Part shown: positions 1 to 8,647 of the stretch, piece after piece
Position numbering within the stretch: position 1 is the first letter of the stretch
How the letters are laid out: each line of letters begins with the position of its first letter
Assembly: GCF_000384255.1 (NCBI RefSeq)
Contig: NZ_KB913035.1
Location: 2,123,093-2,187,092, forward strand
Reading direction: 5' to 3'
DNA: 64,000 nt
Origin: Methylotenera mobilis 13
GTDB taxonomy: Bacteria > Pseudomonadota > Gammaproteobacteria > Burkholderiales > Methylophilaceae
The notes under the pieces: model-generated
What the model was told of the DNA's origin: nothing
The model's input: only the letters and a program-made list of their open reading frames with translations
Database searches by the model: none
Program-made: the position numbers and the translations under genes

Positions 1-577
1 CCGTGTTCGGGGCGGCGTCTTCTGTGATGCTGGCGCTGTCGTTCACCGCCACTGGGCTGCTGTCGGTAGCTATTTCAGCAGCATCTTCCTGATTAATCAC
101 ATCTGCAAAACTATTGCCCGACACCGCCGTATCACCAGGCGTCACAGAACCAAACTCATAAGCAAATCTAAAATTGTTAAGGTCATCGTTAATTCTGACG
201 AGGTCAACAAAGCTAAAACCATAACTATTAGAAGATCCACCAGGACCTGCGGCAGTCTCCTCTAACACCTCACTAATATCTTTACCGTCTTCTATCGCTT
301 TAACAACAGTATCTATCGTCGCAACATCCACCGAAGCATCTAACGAAGCAGGAATAAATGCATCTACAAGTTCATCAGCAAAAGCAATTAACTGCTCAGC
401 GCCAATGTGGATCACCTGACCATTGGCTAACTGCAAATCAACCTCAACACCAGCACCTGTTTTGATCGTGTCTGCAGTCTGAATGTTGTCACCTAGTTTC
501 AAATCACGTTGATTACCATTATTTGAAATCAATGACGCTGTACCTGTCATTGCGATGATTTTGCCGATTAATGCCAT
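1..577 (-). CDS. lapA: LapA-like giant adhesin, N-terminal retention module (partial, runs off the left edge)
   Basis: Only the first 192 codons are in the window; the frame is open at base 1. The protein begins MALIGKIIAMTGTASLISNN, typical of the retention module that plugs LapA-type adhesins into their outer-membrane TolC-like pore. Residues 108-111 are Thr-Ala-Ala-Gly (codons at 245-256), followed by Pro-Gly-Gly-Ser. This matches in sequence and position the LapG cleavage site known from Pseudomonas LapA. From about residue 175 a VCBS/cadherin-like repeat region starts (SPVAVNDSASITEDAAPNT). The neighbours lapG, lapD, lapB and lapC support the call. Expected role: cell-surface attachment and biofilm formation, released by LapG when c-di-GMP falls. 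Total length and C-terminal secretion signal cannot be seen. Confidence 0.88.
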   Translation of the reverse strand, partial: MALIGKIIAMTGTASLISNNGNQRDLKLGDNIQTADTIKTGAGVEVDLQLANGQVIHIGAEQLIAFADELVDAFIPASLDASVDVATIDTVVKAIEDGKDISEVLEETAAGPGGSSNSYGFSFVDLVRINDDLNNFRFAYEFGSVTPGDTAVSGNSFADVINQEDAAEIATDSSPVAVNDSASITEDAAPNT

Positions 578-799
578 GTTAATATCCTAAGAAATATTAG
601 ATGTTACGGTTAAACTTTTATGAATTACTTAGCATTAAATACCCTAATATAATTAAAGCATATTGTACTGATGGCCAATAAAGCGTTAATCGGGCTAGAA
701 CAGTATTAAGCCACCTATAAATTTTCAAAAATCGAGTTTAGTTAAGGTATGATATTTCAGGGCATTAATGTCAATATGACATTAAATTTTGGAGCATGA

Positions 800-1501
800 G
801 TGGCAACTATCCTTAACAAAACATTGAACACACAAAAGTTGCGATTATGCACCCTTGTGATCATGATGTTTTTGTCATTATTTTTTAGCTATCTCGCAGC
901 AGAAGGCTATGACGCTAACAAACTAGCAACATTAGCCAAACAGAAATATGGGGATGAAGCACATAATGACTTCCTCGAGCTTCAACAACTCATCACAAAT
1001 CTAAAAAACTCAACCGACTCAGAGAAACTGTCGCAAATTAATAGTTTCTTCAACCAAAAAGTCATGTTTGCAGACGACATTCATGTTTGGGGCCAATCAG
1101 ACTACTGGGCAACACCACTTGAACTGATAGGCTTACACGCCGGAGACTGTGAAGACTTTAGTATTGCTAAATATGTATTTTTGAAGGCAGTTAATATTCC
1201 CAATGATAAGTTAAGACTCACCTATGTAAGGGCAGAGCTTTTAGAAAACAATAGAAAAGTCATTAAAGCGCACATGGTGCTGAGCTATTATGCGACACCT
1301 CAATCAGAACCACTTATTTTGGATAACCTGATACCTCAGATATCACCAGCATCTAGCAGAAGAGATTTGTCACCGGTATTTAGCTTTAACGATAAGGGGC
1401 TTTGGGTTGGTAATAGCACTAAACCAAAATCTGACTCACTATCAAACCTATCAAGATGGCGTGATGTATTGGCACGTATGCGTGCGGATGGAATTGAATA
1501 A
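800..1501 (+). CDS. lapG: LapG-type periplasmic transglutaminase-like cysteine protease
   Basis: A 233-residue protein with an N-terminal hydrophobic export segment (about residues 15-34) and the bacterial transglutaminase-like cysteine proteinase (BTLCP) fold. The candidate triad is Cys117 in AGDCEDF, His158 in KAHMV and Asp175 in LILDNL. The acidic residues around Cys117 resemble the calcium-binding site of LapG. LapG cleaves the TAAG site of the LapA retention module, and the divergent gene at 1-577 carries such a site. The chosen start is GTG at 800, preceded by GGAG at 791-794; an ATG at 796 is out of frame and stops at once. It lies 20 bases upstream of lapD, as usual for lapGD pairs. 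Confidence 0.9.
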   Translation: MATILNKTLNTQKLRLCTLVIMMFLSLFFSYLAAEGYDANKLATLAKQKYGDEAHNDFLELQQLITNLKNSTDSEKLSQINSFFNQKVMFADDIHVWGQSDYWATPLELIGLHAGDCEDFSIAKYVFLKAVNIPNDKLRLTYVRAELLENNRKVIKAHMVLSYYATPQSEPLILDNLIPQISPASSRRDLSPVFSFNDKGLWVGNSTKPKSDSLSNLSRWRDVLARMRADGIE

Positions 1502-1521
1502 ATGAAAGTAAGGATGAATTT

Positions 1522-3438
1522 ATGTCACTAATTAAGCAATTATGGTTAGCTATTATTCTAATTCTAGCGTTGGCTTCTAGCGGTAGTTTTATTTTAAGTA
1601 CCTTGTCTGGCAAGCAATATCTAGAAAAACAATTGCAGATGAAAAACAATGATAATGCAGTGACGCTTGCTTTATCGATGACTCAATTACCTAAAGACCC
1701 AGTGACACTAGACTTATTGCTCTCAGCGCAATTTGATTCTGGTTATTACCAACACATCGCACTAACAGACACCAATGGAAAAGTACTCAGTGAGCGTATT
1801 AACAAATCCAACAAAACCTATGCACCTCAATGGTTTGTCAATGCAATCCCTTTACAAGTAGATGCTGGTGTTGCTGAAATACAGGAAGGCTGGTCACAAT
1901 TTGGTACCTTAAAAGTTGAAAGCAACACTTCATTTGCCTATAACAAACTCTGGGATGCCACCATACAAATTGCATTATGGGTGTTATTGATTGGCCTCAT
2001 CAGTTGCTATTTAGCTGGGCAATTATTGAAAAAAATACTCAAACCACTTGATGAGGTGGTAGACCAAGCAAAGGCGATTGGTGACAGTAAGTTCATTATG
2101 ATTAAAGTACCAAAAACTAAAGAGTTTAAGGCTGTCGTCAATGCAATGAACACACTCTCAAACAGAGTTAAAAAAACAGTCAGTGAAGAGTCTGCAAGAC
2201 TTGATCAGCTCAGGTTTGATAATAACTTTGATCATGTCACAGGCCTAATGAACCATGATTACTTTGTTAAAAAAGTGAATGCTAGCATCAGCCATGAGGA
2301 GTATTTTAATGAAGGTGTGATGGTCATCACCAGAATTCTTAACATTGCAGAAATCGATCAAAAACTAGGCTACAAAGAAACCAATCAACTTCTAAAAACG
2401 ATAGGTGATATGCTACAACACCTTTGCAATCAAGGCCCGGCGCTTTCTGCTGGCCGACTGAGTGGCGCTGACTTTTCAGTATTTTCTAACCAACCAGCAG
2501 ACTGCTACAGCCTAGGCACCACCATTAACAGCGCATTTGAAAAAGTAAGCAACATCACTGGACAAGATATTTTAGTCAATTTTCTTACTATATCAACGCG
2601 CGTAACCAAGTCAGACACTGCCGAAAACATCATCAACTCAGTACACCACGTACTAGACGACATCGGCAATGAAAGTAGCAACAGTTTACATGTCATTAAC
2701 TCTGGCGAACTTCATCAATATCAAGATCACAATCTACAAGAGTGGAAGAACTTACTCACTTCAGCTTTAGATCACAATAGAATCAAGCTTGAAAGCTACC
2801 CAGTCATTAATCAAGTCGGTGAATTAATCCACTACGAATCCCCAGTAAGGTTACAACTTGCAACTGATGGAAAATGGTTTTGTGCAGGTGAGTTCATTAC
2901 ATGGGCAGATAAGCTAAATTTAATTAATCGTGTAGATGAACTCGTATTACAAACTGCTATCAACTCACTCGCTAATGGTGCAATGCCGATTGGGCTAAAC
3001 ATATCAGCCAGTGCAATTTGCAACCCTGCATTTATTGACATAGCAATGGCAAGTATTAAGAATCAAGCGCAAGTCGCTAATAAACTTTATTTTGAAGTTC
3101 CGGAACAAAGTGCTTTTGATCATTTTCCAGAGTTCCGTCAATTCTGCATTGCAGTTAAAGCATTGGGATGCAAAGTGGGTATCGAGCACGTGGGCACACG
3201 TATCTCACGCTTAGGCGAGTTACATGATATTGGCTTAGACTATATTAAAATTGACGCTTCAGTTATTCGCGACATCAATAAGAACGAAGCTAATAAAACA
3301 CTACTCAGAGGCTTATGCATGATTGCACATTCGATAGGAGTAATTGCAATTGCCGAAGGCGTGCAAAATGATGATGAGATTAGTACACTAAAATTAATTG
3401 GAATTGATGGAATGACTGGACCAGGTATTTCACTTTAG
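1522..3438 (+). CDS. lapD: LapD-like inner-membrane c-di-GMP receptor (degenerate GGDEF-EAL)
   Basis: A 638-residue protein: TM helix at about 6-28, a periplasmic LapD/MoxY-type domain at 29-145, TM helix at 147-165, HAMP at about 167-220, GGDEF-like domain at about 233-385 and EAL-like domain at 400-638. The GGDEF signature is degenerate (Ser-Gly-Ala-Asp-Phe at 314-318), and the EAL signature is replaced by Glu-Ser-Pro at 439-441. It should therefore be a binding protein rather than a cyclase or phosphodiesterase. In known LapD proteins, c-di-GMP binding to the EAL domain lets the periplasmic domain sequester LapG, keeping LapA on the surface. The RBS AAGGAT precedes the ATG. It is co-directional with lapG and probably in one operon. 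Confidence 0.9.
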   Translation: MSLIKQLWLAIILILALASSGSFILSTLSGKQYLEKQLQMKNNDNAVTLALSMTQLPKDPVTLDLLLSAQFDSGYYQHIALTDTNGKVLSERINKSNKTYAPQWFVNAIPLQVDAGVAEIQEGWSQFGTLKVESNTSFAYNKLWDATIQIALWVLLIGLISCYLAGQLLKKILKPLDEVVDQAKAIGDSKFIMIKVPKTKEFKAVVNAMNTLSNRVKKTVSEESARLDQLRFDNNFDHVTGLMNHDYFVKKVNASISHEEYFNEGVMVITRILNIAEIDQKLGYKETNQLLKTIGDMLQHLCNQGPALSAGRLSGADFSVFSNQPADCYSLGTTINSAFEKVSNITGQDILVNFLTISTRVTKSDTAENIINSVHHVLDDIGNESSNSLHVINSGELHQYQDHNLQEWKNLLTSALDHNRIKLESYPVINQVGELIHYESPVRLQLATDGKWFCAGEFITWADKLNLINRVDELVLQTAINSLANGAMPIGLNISASAICNPAFIDIAMASIKNQAQVANKLYFEVPEQSAFDHFPEFRQFCIAVKALGCKVGIEHVGTRISRLGELHDIGLDYIKIDASVIRDINKNEANKTLLRGLCMIAHSIGVIAIAEGVQNDDEISTLKLIGIDGMTGPGISL

Positions 3439-3529
3439 CCCCATAAAACCTAGACTATCTGACAATAAAACCATTAGCGCTAATTTGTCCAAGAGTATTT
3501 AAAGCCCTTAAAAATACGAATTTGAGCAA

Positions 3530-4162
3530 TTAGCGCTTATTGAGCATCAATGCCAACTGCAACCGATCTTTAGCGCCTAAACGCTCAAAGGTTGCAGCTA
3601 AATGCGCCTTCACTGTACGTTCTGTAATATTAAGTACTCTTGCCACCTCTTTGTTGCTCAACCCCTTGGCCACCTCGACAGCCACATCTCTTTCTCGGCT
3701 CGTTAATTGGGCAAGTAATCCATCCACATAGTCTGGCTGATTACCCGCTAACTTAGTGGATGTTTCTATTAATCGCTGAAGCAACTCTTGCCCCAACCAT
3801 AAACCACCGTGCCCGATCACTGTTTTAATTTCGTTCAACATTGCAGCTGGTGAATACGCGTGTGCATATCCAACAGCACCAGCGCTTAATGCAGCAAAAC
3901 AGTCGGCCTGATTAGGTGTATTGGCAAGCACAACAATTTTTGCGAATTTAAACTGATTAATAATATTGGTCACCGTAGCACTTAATCGGCTGGGGTTTTC
4001 TTCATTAACATGTAACCAAAATACCAACTCGCCATTGTCAGCAGTAGCGCTATCAAGTTTCTTAGGAATATTTGAAAGGTCTGCGACTATTTTTGATTCT
4101 GGAAAAGCATCAACCCAATGACTGAGACGTTCAGGTAAGGTACTAACAAATATATCCTGCAT
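3530..4162 (-). CDS. LuxR/NarL-type transcriptional regulator with atypical receiver domain
   Basis: A 210-residue protein with a receiver-like N-terminal half and a C-terminal LuxR helix-turn-helix (about 145-205; LTSRERDVAVEVAKGLSNKE and TERTVKAHL). The usual phospho-acceptor Asp at the end of beta-3 is missing: that strand reads ELVFWLHV. Phosphorylation-independent action is therefore likely. It starts directly after the stop codon of the HlyD-family gene, so it is the last gene of the lapBC operon. Regulators of this kind often accompany Lap-type type I secretion loci. It probably controls adhesin or secretion genes, but its target is unknown. It converges with lapD across a 91-base gap. 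Confidence 0.8.
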   Translation of the reverse strand: MQDIFVSTLPERLSHWVDAFPESKIVADLSNIPKKLDSATADNGELVFWLHVNEENPSRLSATVTNIINQFKFAKIVVLANTPNQADCFAALSAGAVGYAHAYSPAAMLNEIKTVIGHGGLWLGQELLQRLIETSTKLAGNQPDYVDGLLAQLTSRERDVAVEVAKGLSNKEVARVLNITERTVKAHLAATFERLGAKDRLQLALMLNKR

Positions 4163-5575
4163 CTATCTCTCACTGAAAGCGTAAGACTTCGCTTTTAAAA
4201 CTGGTTTTAATAAATAAGAAAGTATGGTTTTTTTACCAGTCATAATATCAACCTGTGCCACCATGCCAGGAATAATCGGCAGCCCTGTACCTAAGTTAGA
4301 TTTAAGCGTGCGCACACGTACAATATAATAAGCATTACCTTTTTCATCGACAATAGAATCTGGCGCAATATTTTCTACGATGGCATCCAATGCACCATAG
4401 ACCGTGTAGTCATATGCAGTCAACTTAACAACAGCAGGCTGTAATAAACTAATAAAAGCAATATCTCTAATTTGGATTTTGGTTTCCAATATTAAAGCAT
4501 CATCAGTCGGCACAACCTCAAGTACCTCTTTACCTGGCTGAATTACGCCACCAACCGTGTTGTAGAAAAGACGGCTTACCTTACCATTGACAGGCGACTT
4601 CAACGTGGACTGATTCACTTTGTCTTTCAATGAAACACTCACTTCAGAGACACTATTCAAACGTGCAGTAATGTCGTTTAATTCAGTACGCACTTTACTC
4701 TGAAAGGTTTGCTGTACCTCTGAAACTTTACGCCTTGCCTCACCAATAGAGCTCTCGATTCGACTAATCTGAGCACGCGCTTGATCAATATCACCTTTAG
4801 CTTTATTAGTTTCTCGCTCTAGTTTCAGTATATCAATCTCAGAGACAGCGCCACTGGATAACAAAGGTTTATTAGCAGCCAGCTCTTTCTTTGCTGATTC
4901 ATAATTTTTTTCGGCAATTTCTTTTCGAAACTGCACTTCAAGCAGCTCTTTCTCACGCTGAACCACCTGATCACGCGCAATCTCAATTGCGGACTGCAAC
5001 TCTTCCTTGCTTGAATTATAAAGTGCGTATTCTTGATCGTATGTCTCTGGCACCTCTTTACGCACCTCGTCAGGCGGATTAAAGCTTGTCCCTTCAGCTA
5101 AAGCCCTGAGCCGATATTGTTTAGCTAAGTAAGCTAAATATTGTGACTGATTCTCTCTCAATGAAGATATTGCACGTGTCTCATCAATGCGAATCAGCGG
5201 GGTTCCCACAGCGACAGACTCACCCTCGCTCACTAGAATCTCTGAAACGATCCCGCCGTCGAGTGATTGAATCACTTGTACCTGTTTAGATGGAATAACA
5301 CGCCCATCACCACGCACAACTTCATCAACCTTAGCAAAGAAAGCCCATAAGACTAACAACAACATTGTCACTGCAATTGTATACAGCAACAACCTAGCCC
5401 TCACTGGCGTTTGCTCAAGAATGACTAAGTCGGATTCTTCATACCATGGCAAATCTTCTTTAGTTTCAGTCGGCGTCCATTTATCCAAAAAGTAATAAAT
5501 AGGCTTAGTTAACCACGACTGACTTTTAAGAAATTGGTTAATTGTTTCTAGCTTTTTGAACAGATTTTCACTCAT
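4163..5575 (-). CDS. lapC: HlyD-family membrane fusion protein of type I secretion (LapC-like)
   Basis: A 470-residue periplasmic adaptor that links the inner-membrane ABC exporter to an outer-membrane TolC-type channel. A short cytoplasmic N-terminus is followed by one TM helix at about 61-80, a lipoyl-like half (QVIQSLDGGIVSEILVSEGE), a long alpha-helical hairpin (about 135-320), and the returning lipoyl/beta-barrel half with the HlyD signature (LKSPVNGKVSRL, VPTDDALILE). The length is usual for the family. The gene overlaps lapB by 4 bases (ATGA) and abuts the LuxR gene, so the three are one transcript. No TolC/LapE-type gene is seen in the window, so that partner must lie elsewhere. Confidence 0.9.
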   Translation of the reverse strand: MSENLFKKLETINQFLKSQSWLTKPIYYFLDKWTPTETKEDLPWYEESDLVILEQTPVRARLLLYTIAVTMLLLVLWAFFAKVDEVVRGDGRVIPSKQVQVIQSLDGGIVSEILVSEGESVAVGTPLIRIDETRAISSLRENQSQYLAYLAKQYRLRALAEGTSFNPPDEVRKEVPETYDQEYALYNSSKEELQSAIEIARDQVVQREKELLEVQFRKEIAEKNYESAKKELAANKPLLSSGAVSEIDILKLERETNKAKGDIDQARAQISRIESSIGEARRKVSEVQQTFQSKVRTELNDITARLNSVSEVSVSLKDKVNQSTLKSPVNGKVSRLFYNTVGGVIQPGKEVLEVVPTDDALILETKIQIRDIAFISLLQPAVVKLTAYDYTVYGALDAIVENIAPDSIVDEKGNAYYIVRVRTLKSNLGTGLPIIPGMVAQVDIMTGKKTILSYLLKPVLKAKSYAFSER

Positions 5576-7725
5576 AGCGCTTTACCTATCTTGCCATTTC
5601 TCAATGCATCTGTCACTTGCTCTTTCGGGCCATCTGCAACAATTCTGCCTGAATCAATCACGATAATTCTATTCACTAAAGCATAAAGAGATGATCTGTG
5701 TGAAATTAACAACAATGTTTTGTTTTGGGTATTCTCAACCAAACGAGTCCTAATTGCATCCTCGCCAGAGTGATCCATCGCACTGGTAGGCTCATCTAAT
5801 AACAATATGGTAGGTTTGTTAATGAAAGCACGCGCGACACCAACGCCTTGACGCTGTCCTCCAGACAATGTTTCACCACGCTCGCCAATCAGCATATCAA
5901 AACCTTTGGGGTGTGAGTTTACGAATTCATCAATACCACCAACCCGTGCAGCTGCAATCACAGCAGCATCATCCACATGTGGGGCAGAAATCGTTAAATT
6001 ATCGCGCATCGAGCCATAAAATAACTGTGTATCTTGCTGCACATAGCCAACACTGCGACGTAATTCTGCAGGGTCAATTTGTCGCGCATCGATACCATCA
6101 ATCAGTACTGCACCTTCTGTCGGTTGATAAAGGCCAAGAATCAATTTATGTATCGTTGACTTACCTGAACCCATGCGTCCAAGTATCGCAACATGTTCCC
6201 CTGCTTTAATTTTAAAAGACACTTTAGTGAGCGCATTGGTCTCAGCGCCAGGGTAACTGAAAGATACTTCTCTAAACTCAATATCTCCGTTAAAAATGGG
6301 CCTAGATAGAAACGTACTATCTGCCGGACGCTCCACTGGCCTTTGCATAATTTCATCAAGAGAATTGAGAGACGTTGCTGCATTATGGTACTGCGTCAGT
6401 AATCCAGCAGTTTGTGCAATAGGCACTAATGCGCGCGAAGCAAGCATCGTACAAGCAATTAAACCACCCATGGTCAATTCACCGTTAATCACCAGATAAA
6501 CACCAAGAATCACCAAACTGACAGCAATTAACTGCTGCATCGTGGTTGCACCATTATTAATGGATGACGATAACAAACGTAACTTACTAGAAACCTCTGT
6601 CAGAAAATGTGCACTATGCTCCCACTTGCGTTGCATTTGCCCCTCAATACCTAACGCCTTCACCGTTTCTAATCCGACTAAACTCTCAATCAATGTAGCA
6701 TTTCTGATTGCACTGGCGCGATACATGGTTTCTGACAAATCATGCATTTTGGTTTGCACGCTAAATGAATAGATAAGAATAACTACCGCCCCTAACAACA
6801 CCGGAATAATCATCGGCCAAGCAATCCATGCAATCACACCAATAAAAATCAGTGCAAACGGAATGTCTATCAGGGTAGTAATGGTTGCTGAAGTAATAAA
6901 ATCGCGTACCGTTTCAAACGAACGCAAATTGGAAGCAAAAGACCCGACGGAGTTTGGTCGTTGCTCTAAACGAATGCCCAACACCTGCTCCATGATACGT
7001 GCGGTGAGCTTGATGTCAATTCTAGTACTCGCCCAATCAAGAAAGTAACCACGCATCGTACGCAGGATTAGATCACCAATAAATATCAAAGACACACCTA
7101 GTGATAATACCCACAAGGTTTCTGTTGCCTGATTAGGTAACACGCGATCATAAACATTCATGGTGAACAAAGGCATCGCTAATGCAAACACATTCACAAC
7201 AAATGCTGCCACCATAATATCTCGGTAAATACGGCTATTTTCGGCTAAAGAACCCCAAAACCAATGCCGCACGGAAACCTCACCAACACTAGGCGCACGC
7301 TGGTCAAAAGTAAACCTGAGCTTAGCAACAATAAAGTAGCCCGCACTTCTCGCCATTAAGTCTTCTAATGGCACTGAAACTTCGGCATCACCTAACTCAG
7401 GATAAATGACACCAACTAATTTAGCTTCAAGATTAATGTTGGTAATGACGCAAGCTTCATCGTCTTTTAGTAACAAAATCGCCGGTAAGAACTCTTGCCT
7501 AGTTTTATCTAGTGATTTTTTTAAAATGGTGGTTGCTAAATGCACACGACTAGCTGACCGTTTGACTAATGCTGGCGTCATTTTTCCATCACGCAATGGC
7601 AATCCAGCGACAAGTGCATCACGAGATGTCGCTACGCCATGCAGACGACAAACCAAAAGCAAACTCTCTAATAGAGTATCAACAACATCTTCATTAGCTA
7701 ACTGGCTCACATCATCCTGACGCAT
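5572..7725 (-). CDS. lapB: Type I secretion ABC exporter with degenerate C39-like domain (LapB-like)
   Basis: A 717-residue permease-ATPase. The N-terminal domain (about 1-140) has the C39-peptidase fold but lacks the catalytic Cys context, as in HlyB/LapB exporters of adhesins without a leader peptide. Six TM helices lie at about 165-440. The nucleotide-binding domain at 480-717 has Walker A (GRMGSGKST), signature LSGGQRQG, Walker B (ILLLDEPTSAMD) and H-loop (ISHR). It should export the LapA-like adhesin encoded at 1-577. It is the first gene of the lapB-lapC-luxR operon; the promoter probably lies in the AT-rich 7726-7944 interval. Confidence 0.92.
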   Translation of the reverse strand: MRQDDVSQLANEDVVDTLLESLLLVCRLHGVATSRDALVAGLPLRDGKMTPALVKRSASRVHLATTILKKSLDKTRQEFLPAILLLKDDEACVITNINLEAKLVGVIYPELGDAEVSVPLEDLMARSAGYFIVAKLRFTFDQRAPSVGEVSVRHWFWGSLAENSRIYRDIMVAAFVVNVFALAMPLFTMNVYDRVLPNQATETLWVLSLGVSLIFIGDLILRTMRGYFLDWASTRIDIKLTARIMEQVLGIRLEQRPNSVGSFASNLRSFETVRDFITSATITTLIDIPFALIFIGVIAWIAWPMIIPVLLGAVVILIYSFSVQTKMHDLSETMYRASAIRNATLIESLVGLETVKALGIEGQMQRKWEHSAHFLTEVSSKLRLLSSSINNGATTMQQLIAVSLVILGVYLVINGELTMGGLIACTMLASRALVPIAQTAGLLTQYHNAATSLNSLDEIMQRPVERPADSTFLSRPIFNGDIEFREVSFSYPGAETNALTKVSFKIKAGEHVAILGRMGSGKSTIHKLILGLYQPTEGAVLIDGIDARQIDPAELRRSVGYVQQDTQLFYGSMRDNLTISAPHVDDAAVIAAARVGGIDEFVNSHPKGFDMLIGERGETLSGGQRQGVGVARAFINKPTILLLDEPTSAMDHSGEDAIRTRLVENTQNKTLLLISHRSSLYALVNRIIVIDSGRIVADGPKEQVTDALRNGKIGKAL

Positions 7726-7944
7726 CGATTTACCTTCTTAGAATCAACTTTGACTATATTATGCTATGAATATGCATATGGTACTTAGTATAAGTCGACT
7801 ACTACAATATAAACAATGTTAAATACTATTAACTTTTGAGGAAATTAGCACCTAGCCATTTGGATGATTGACATTACTATAATATTTATATGATAGAAGT
7901 CATAAGTAAAACACTCACGCTACAAAATCTACGTTATCAGCCCA

Positions 7945-8613
7945 CTAACGGCATATTCTCCGACTTTTTCCCTTACAGCCCTCAAACAACCAAGCCTCAT
8001 CTTTTTCTATGTAATAGGCATCCGCATTAAGCATGACATATCGACTATTATGAATAATTGAGGTTGAAACTAGTAACTCAACACCAGTTTCCCCTGGATT
8101 AACTGCTTTATATCCATCATACGCACCAGCTACTGCAACTGAACCAACAGCAAATGCTGTGCTACTGCCATATTTTAATGCATCACGTAGCACCCAGAAT
8201 CCCGTAACGCCGCCTGTCGCCATTCCAGGTTGATAGCCTAATGTTTTAGGGTCAAAAGATGATCCATGGCGAATCACCTGTGCCTCATAGCCAACTTCAA
8301 TTGCACCCTCCTTTGTTGCAGAGACAGCATAACCAGCATCAATCAACCCGGCAATCATGTACTTTCGAAATGCGCGACCAAAGTCACTATTGCTATTATC
8401 AGAAACGTATAAAGGGCTACCAGCTAAAGGTGCTTGTTTCGCCAATGCTAACTTAGTCCTCTCAACAGCATCGGTAGCAATCATGCCCCAATGTTGCACC
8501 GCCATTGCTTTTCTTTGTGCCATAGATTCAAAGTTTTTTGCTTGTGGAATATTTGTAGCACAAGCTGTTAAAAAAACTGATAAAACGATCAAAAACAAAC
8601 CAGTTAATTTCAT
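7945..8613 (-). CDS. Outer-membrane lipoprotein of unknown function, last gene of the MSHA-like operon
   Basis: A 222-residue protein with a lipoprotein signal peptide and lipobox (LTAC, Cys18). The rest has a mixed alpha/beta pattern (FRKYMIAGLIDAGYAVS, AIEVGYEAQVIRHG) that loosely recalls FlgO/CsgG-like outer-membrane lipoproteins; this is only a resemblance. A Gly/Ala-rich hydrophobic stretch lies at about 130-170. The gene starts 34 bases after the secretin gene on the same strand, so it could help secretin assembly or surface anchoring. No firm family was recognised. Confidence 0.6.
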   Translation of the reverse strand: MKLTGLFLIVLSVFLTACATNIPQAKNFESMAQRKAMAVQHWGMIATDAVERTKLALAKQAPLAGSPLYVSDNSNSDFGRAFRKYMIAGLIDAGYAVSATKEGAIEVGYEAQVIRHGSSFDPKTLGYQPGMATGGVTGFWVLRDALKYGSSTAFAVGSVAVAGAYDGYKAVNPGETGVELLVSTSIIHNSRYVMLNADAYYIEKDEAWLFEGCKGKSRRICR

Positions 8614-8647
8614 ATTCTGTCTTTCAAATTTTGTGTTAAGTTCATCA

